Shown here in pieces: positions 60,638 through 61,641 of a DNA stretch of 61,641 nt (position 1 is the stretch's first letter; the number at the start of each line of letters is the position of its first letter). The notes below the pieces were generated by a model. The model was not told the DNA's origin, ran no database searches, and saw nothing but the letters and a program-made list of their open reading frames with translations. This DNA comes from Erysipelotrichaceae bacterium (GTDB taxonomy: Bacteria > Bacillota_I > Bacilli_A > Erysipelotrichales > Erysipelotrichaceae). Position numbers and translations under genes: made by a program. The stretch is taken from the NCBI GenBank assembly GCA_017432885.1, contig JAFRIE010000039.1:1-61641 (forward strand), written 5' to 3'.

Positions 60638-61641
60638 ATGAAAAAGATTTGTATAATTCTGTGGTCTATATTACTCATGACAGGCTGTCTTCAGCCGTTT
60701 GTACCGGTCCTTGCTGAAGATGACGGATCTGATATCTTGGAAGAAGAGATCATCCTGAATGAAAACGAGGAAATCTTTCAAAATGAAGAAGCTTCTCAAG
60801 ATGAAATCGATCAGGATGATTCGACGATTTCTTTTGAAAACGAAGAAGAAACTGCAGAGATCATTGAAGATGAATCTGCTGAAGCACAGCAGACTCCTGT
60901 TTCAGAAACAAATGATGTGAATTCCGATAAAGAAGTAATTGCTTCCGGATCGTGCGGTACTAATGCCATCTATACCATATATGACGATTATTCCATGGTG
61001 ATCAGCGGAACCGGAGCAATGAGCAGTGTTCCATGGAAATCATATGCAGACAGAATAATCAGTGTTGAAATAGACGAAGGAATAACATCAATAGGAGGAG
61101 GTGCTTTCTCTGGCTGTTCTGCATTGACATCCATCACCATTCCCGATTCCGTAATGTCAATAGGAGTTTATGCTTTTCGCGACTGTTCCTCTTTGACATC
61201 CATCATCATTCCTGATTCCGTAACATCAATAAAAGAGGGTACTTTCTTTTGCTGTTCCTCTTTGACATCCATCATCATTCCTGATTCCGTAACATCTATA
61301 GGAGGAAGTGCTTTCTCCGGCTGTACCTCCTTGACATCGATTACCATTCCCGATTCCGTAACATCAATAGGAAACAATGCTTTCTCTGGCTGTTCTGCAT
61401 TGACATCCATCACCATCCCTGATTCCGTAAGATACATAAGAAATAGTTCTTTCTCTGACTGCACCTCATTAACATCCATAACCATTCCTGATTCCGTAGA
61501 ATACTTAGACGAAGGTGCTTTCTCCGGCTGTACCTCCCTTGAATCTGTAACTATTGGCAATTTCGTGACATCAATAGGGTACAGTACTTTCTATAACTGT
61601 TCCTCTTTGACATCCATCATCATCCCTGATTCCGTAACATC
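60638..61641 (+). CDS. BspA-type leucine-rich-repeat exported protein (3' end missing)
   Basis: The frame starts at ATG 60638 after GGAGGA and stays open to the window edge (334 codons). An N-terminal signal (MKKICIILWSILLMTGC, Cys17 a possible lipobox; an alternative signal peptidase I site is VLAED) is followed by a very acidic linker (about residues 28-100). An SGSCGTNAIYTIYDD cap comes next, and then 23-residue repeats of the form LTSIxIPDSVTSIG...AFxxCxS typical of BspA/LRR_5 surface proteins. Such proteins bind host matrix or other bacteria. It was found by direct translation. Confidence 0.85.
   Translation, partial: MKKICIILWSILLMTGCLQPFVPVLAEDDGSDILEEEIILNENEEIFQNEEASQDEIDQDDSTISFENEEETAEIIEDESAEAQQTPVSETNDVNSDKEVIASGSCGTNAIYTIYDDYSMVISGTGAMSSVPWKSYADRIISVEIDEGITSIGGGAFSGCSALTSITIPDSVMSIGVYAFRDCSSLTSIIIPDSVTSIKEGTFFCCSSLTSIIIPDSVTSIGGSAFSGCTSLTSITIPDSVTSIGNNAFSGCSALTSITIPDSVRYIRNSSFSDCTSLTSITIPDSVEYLDEGAFSGCTSLESVTIGNFVTSIGYSTFYNCSSLTSIIIPDSVT
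61088..61641 (+). repeat. 69-bp tandem repeats coding for BspA-type LRRs
   Basis: About eight units of 69 bases run to the window edge, each with TTGACATCCATC and CCTGATTCCGTAAC-like segments. Several are nearly identical at the DNA level, so copy number could change by recombination. Confidence 0.85.

Noticed and set aside
61168..61560. Minus-strand 130-residue repetitive frame
   Set aside because: It is the reverse of the LRR repeats and has no start signals.
61088..61641. Possible CRISPR-like array at the right end
   Set aside because: The 69-bp repeats are in one open frame and encode LRR units; there are no unrelated spacers of constant length.
1..61641. Insertion sequences, prophage or CRISPR-Cas genes
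   Set aside because: No transposase, integrase, phage structural or cas gene was recognised, and no IS-type terminal repeats were seen.

Overview
The window looks like chromosome of a low-to-mid GC Bacillota, most likely of the class Erysipelotrichia. The evidence is EzrA, a RapZ-YvcK-WhiA cluster, a CcpA-type cre site, a T-box leader, Bacillus-type RpiR and PTS genes, a DUF1836 protein, SHIRT/SpaA/VaFE surface proteins and BspA repeats. The species cannot be named from the sequence alone. Most of the window is housekeeping. The accessory character is concentrated at about 44.0-48.0 kb (surface proteins), 49.4-52.0 kb, and the right end after tRNA-Leu (SIR2-like protein and BspA-type repeats).

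Layout. 1-4.0 kb: the str operon on the minus strand (rpsL, rpsG, fusA, tuf; tuf runs off the left edge). 4.1-6.5 kb: a DUF2804 protein and aminopeptidase C, converging on one terminator. 6.6-12.7 kb: uvrB, a YczE-like membrane protein, rapZ-yvcK-whiA and an SDR. 12.7-15.2 kb: rlmA, gmk and an acyltransferase. 15.2-21.3 kb: rpsD diverging from ezrA-cysteine desulfurase-thiI-Xaa-Pro peptidase. 21.3-25.9 kb: a beta-glucoside unit (RpiR regulator, GH1, EIIBC, EIIA). 25.9-29.1 kb: a rhodanese-thioredoxin lipoprotein, a GH2 enzyme and a small phosphatase. 29.1-32.1 kb: a four-gene unit of unknown role under a perfect consensus promoter. 32.1-44.0 kb: mostly short units arranged back to back (GNAT, rhomboid, patatin, RNA-modifying enzymes, NUDIX, AAA-CYTH fusion, PcrA, DUF885). 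44.0-48.0 kb: a three-gene surface-protein operon. 48.0-49.4 kb: alr and tRNA-Val/Thr. 49.6-57.9 kb: a kinase-GNAT fusion, an NlpC/P60-type protein, DegV, Tex, a T-box-controlled permease and MscS. 57.9-61.6 kb: tRNA-Thr, maf, coaX, tRNA-Leu, a SIR2-like protein and a BspA-type protein cut by the right edge.

The most unusual signal is not one gene. About twenty transcription units carry a good -10 hexamer (TATAAT, TAAAAT and similar) ending only 6-10 bases before the start codon, with no room for a Shine-Dalgarno sequence. In twelve cases the gap is exactly six bases, and in nearly all the base before the start codon is T, giving the pyrimidine/purine step preferred for transcription initiation. 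This predicts leaderless mRNAs for many housekeeping genes (uvrB, rapZ, gmk, ezrA, alr, coaX and others). The ribosomal-protein, PTS, GH1 and T-box genes keep ordinary leaders with strong ribosome binding sites. Leaderless starts also allow divergent genes to be separated by only 34-56 bp, so that opposing promoters overlap; in one case (42128-42135) the two -10 elements are one symmetrical octamer.

Other points of note: an LPETG surface protein that stops seven residues after the motif, with the hydrophobic segment found only in the next, overlapping gene; a stand-alone SIR2-like gene beside tRNA-Leu; a tRNA-Thr(GGU) with a shortened D-loop; and several unannotated inverted repeats at promoters. 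All calls come from reading the sequence and translations; no database search was run.
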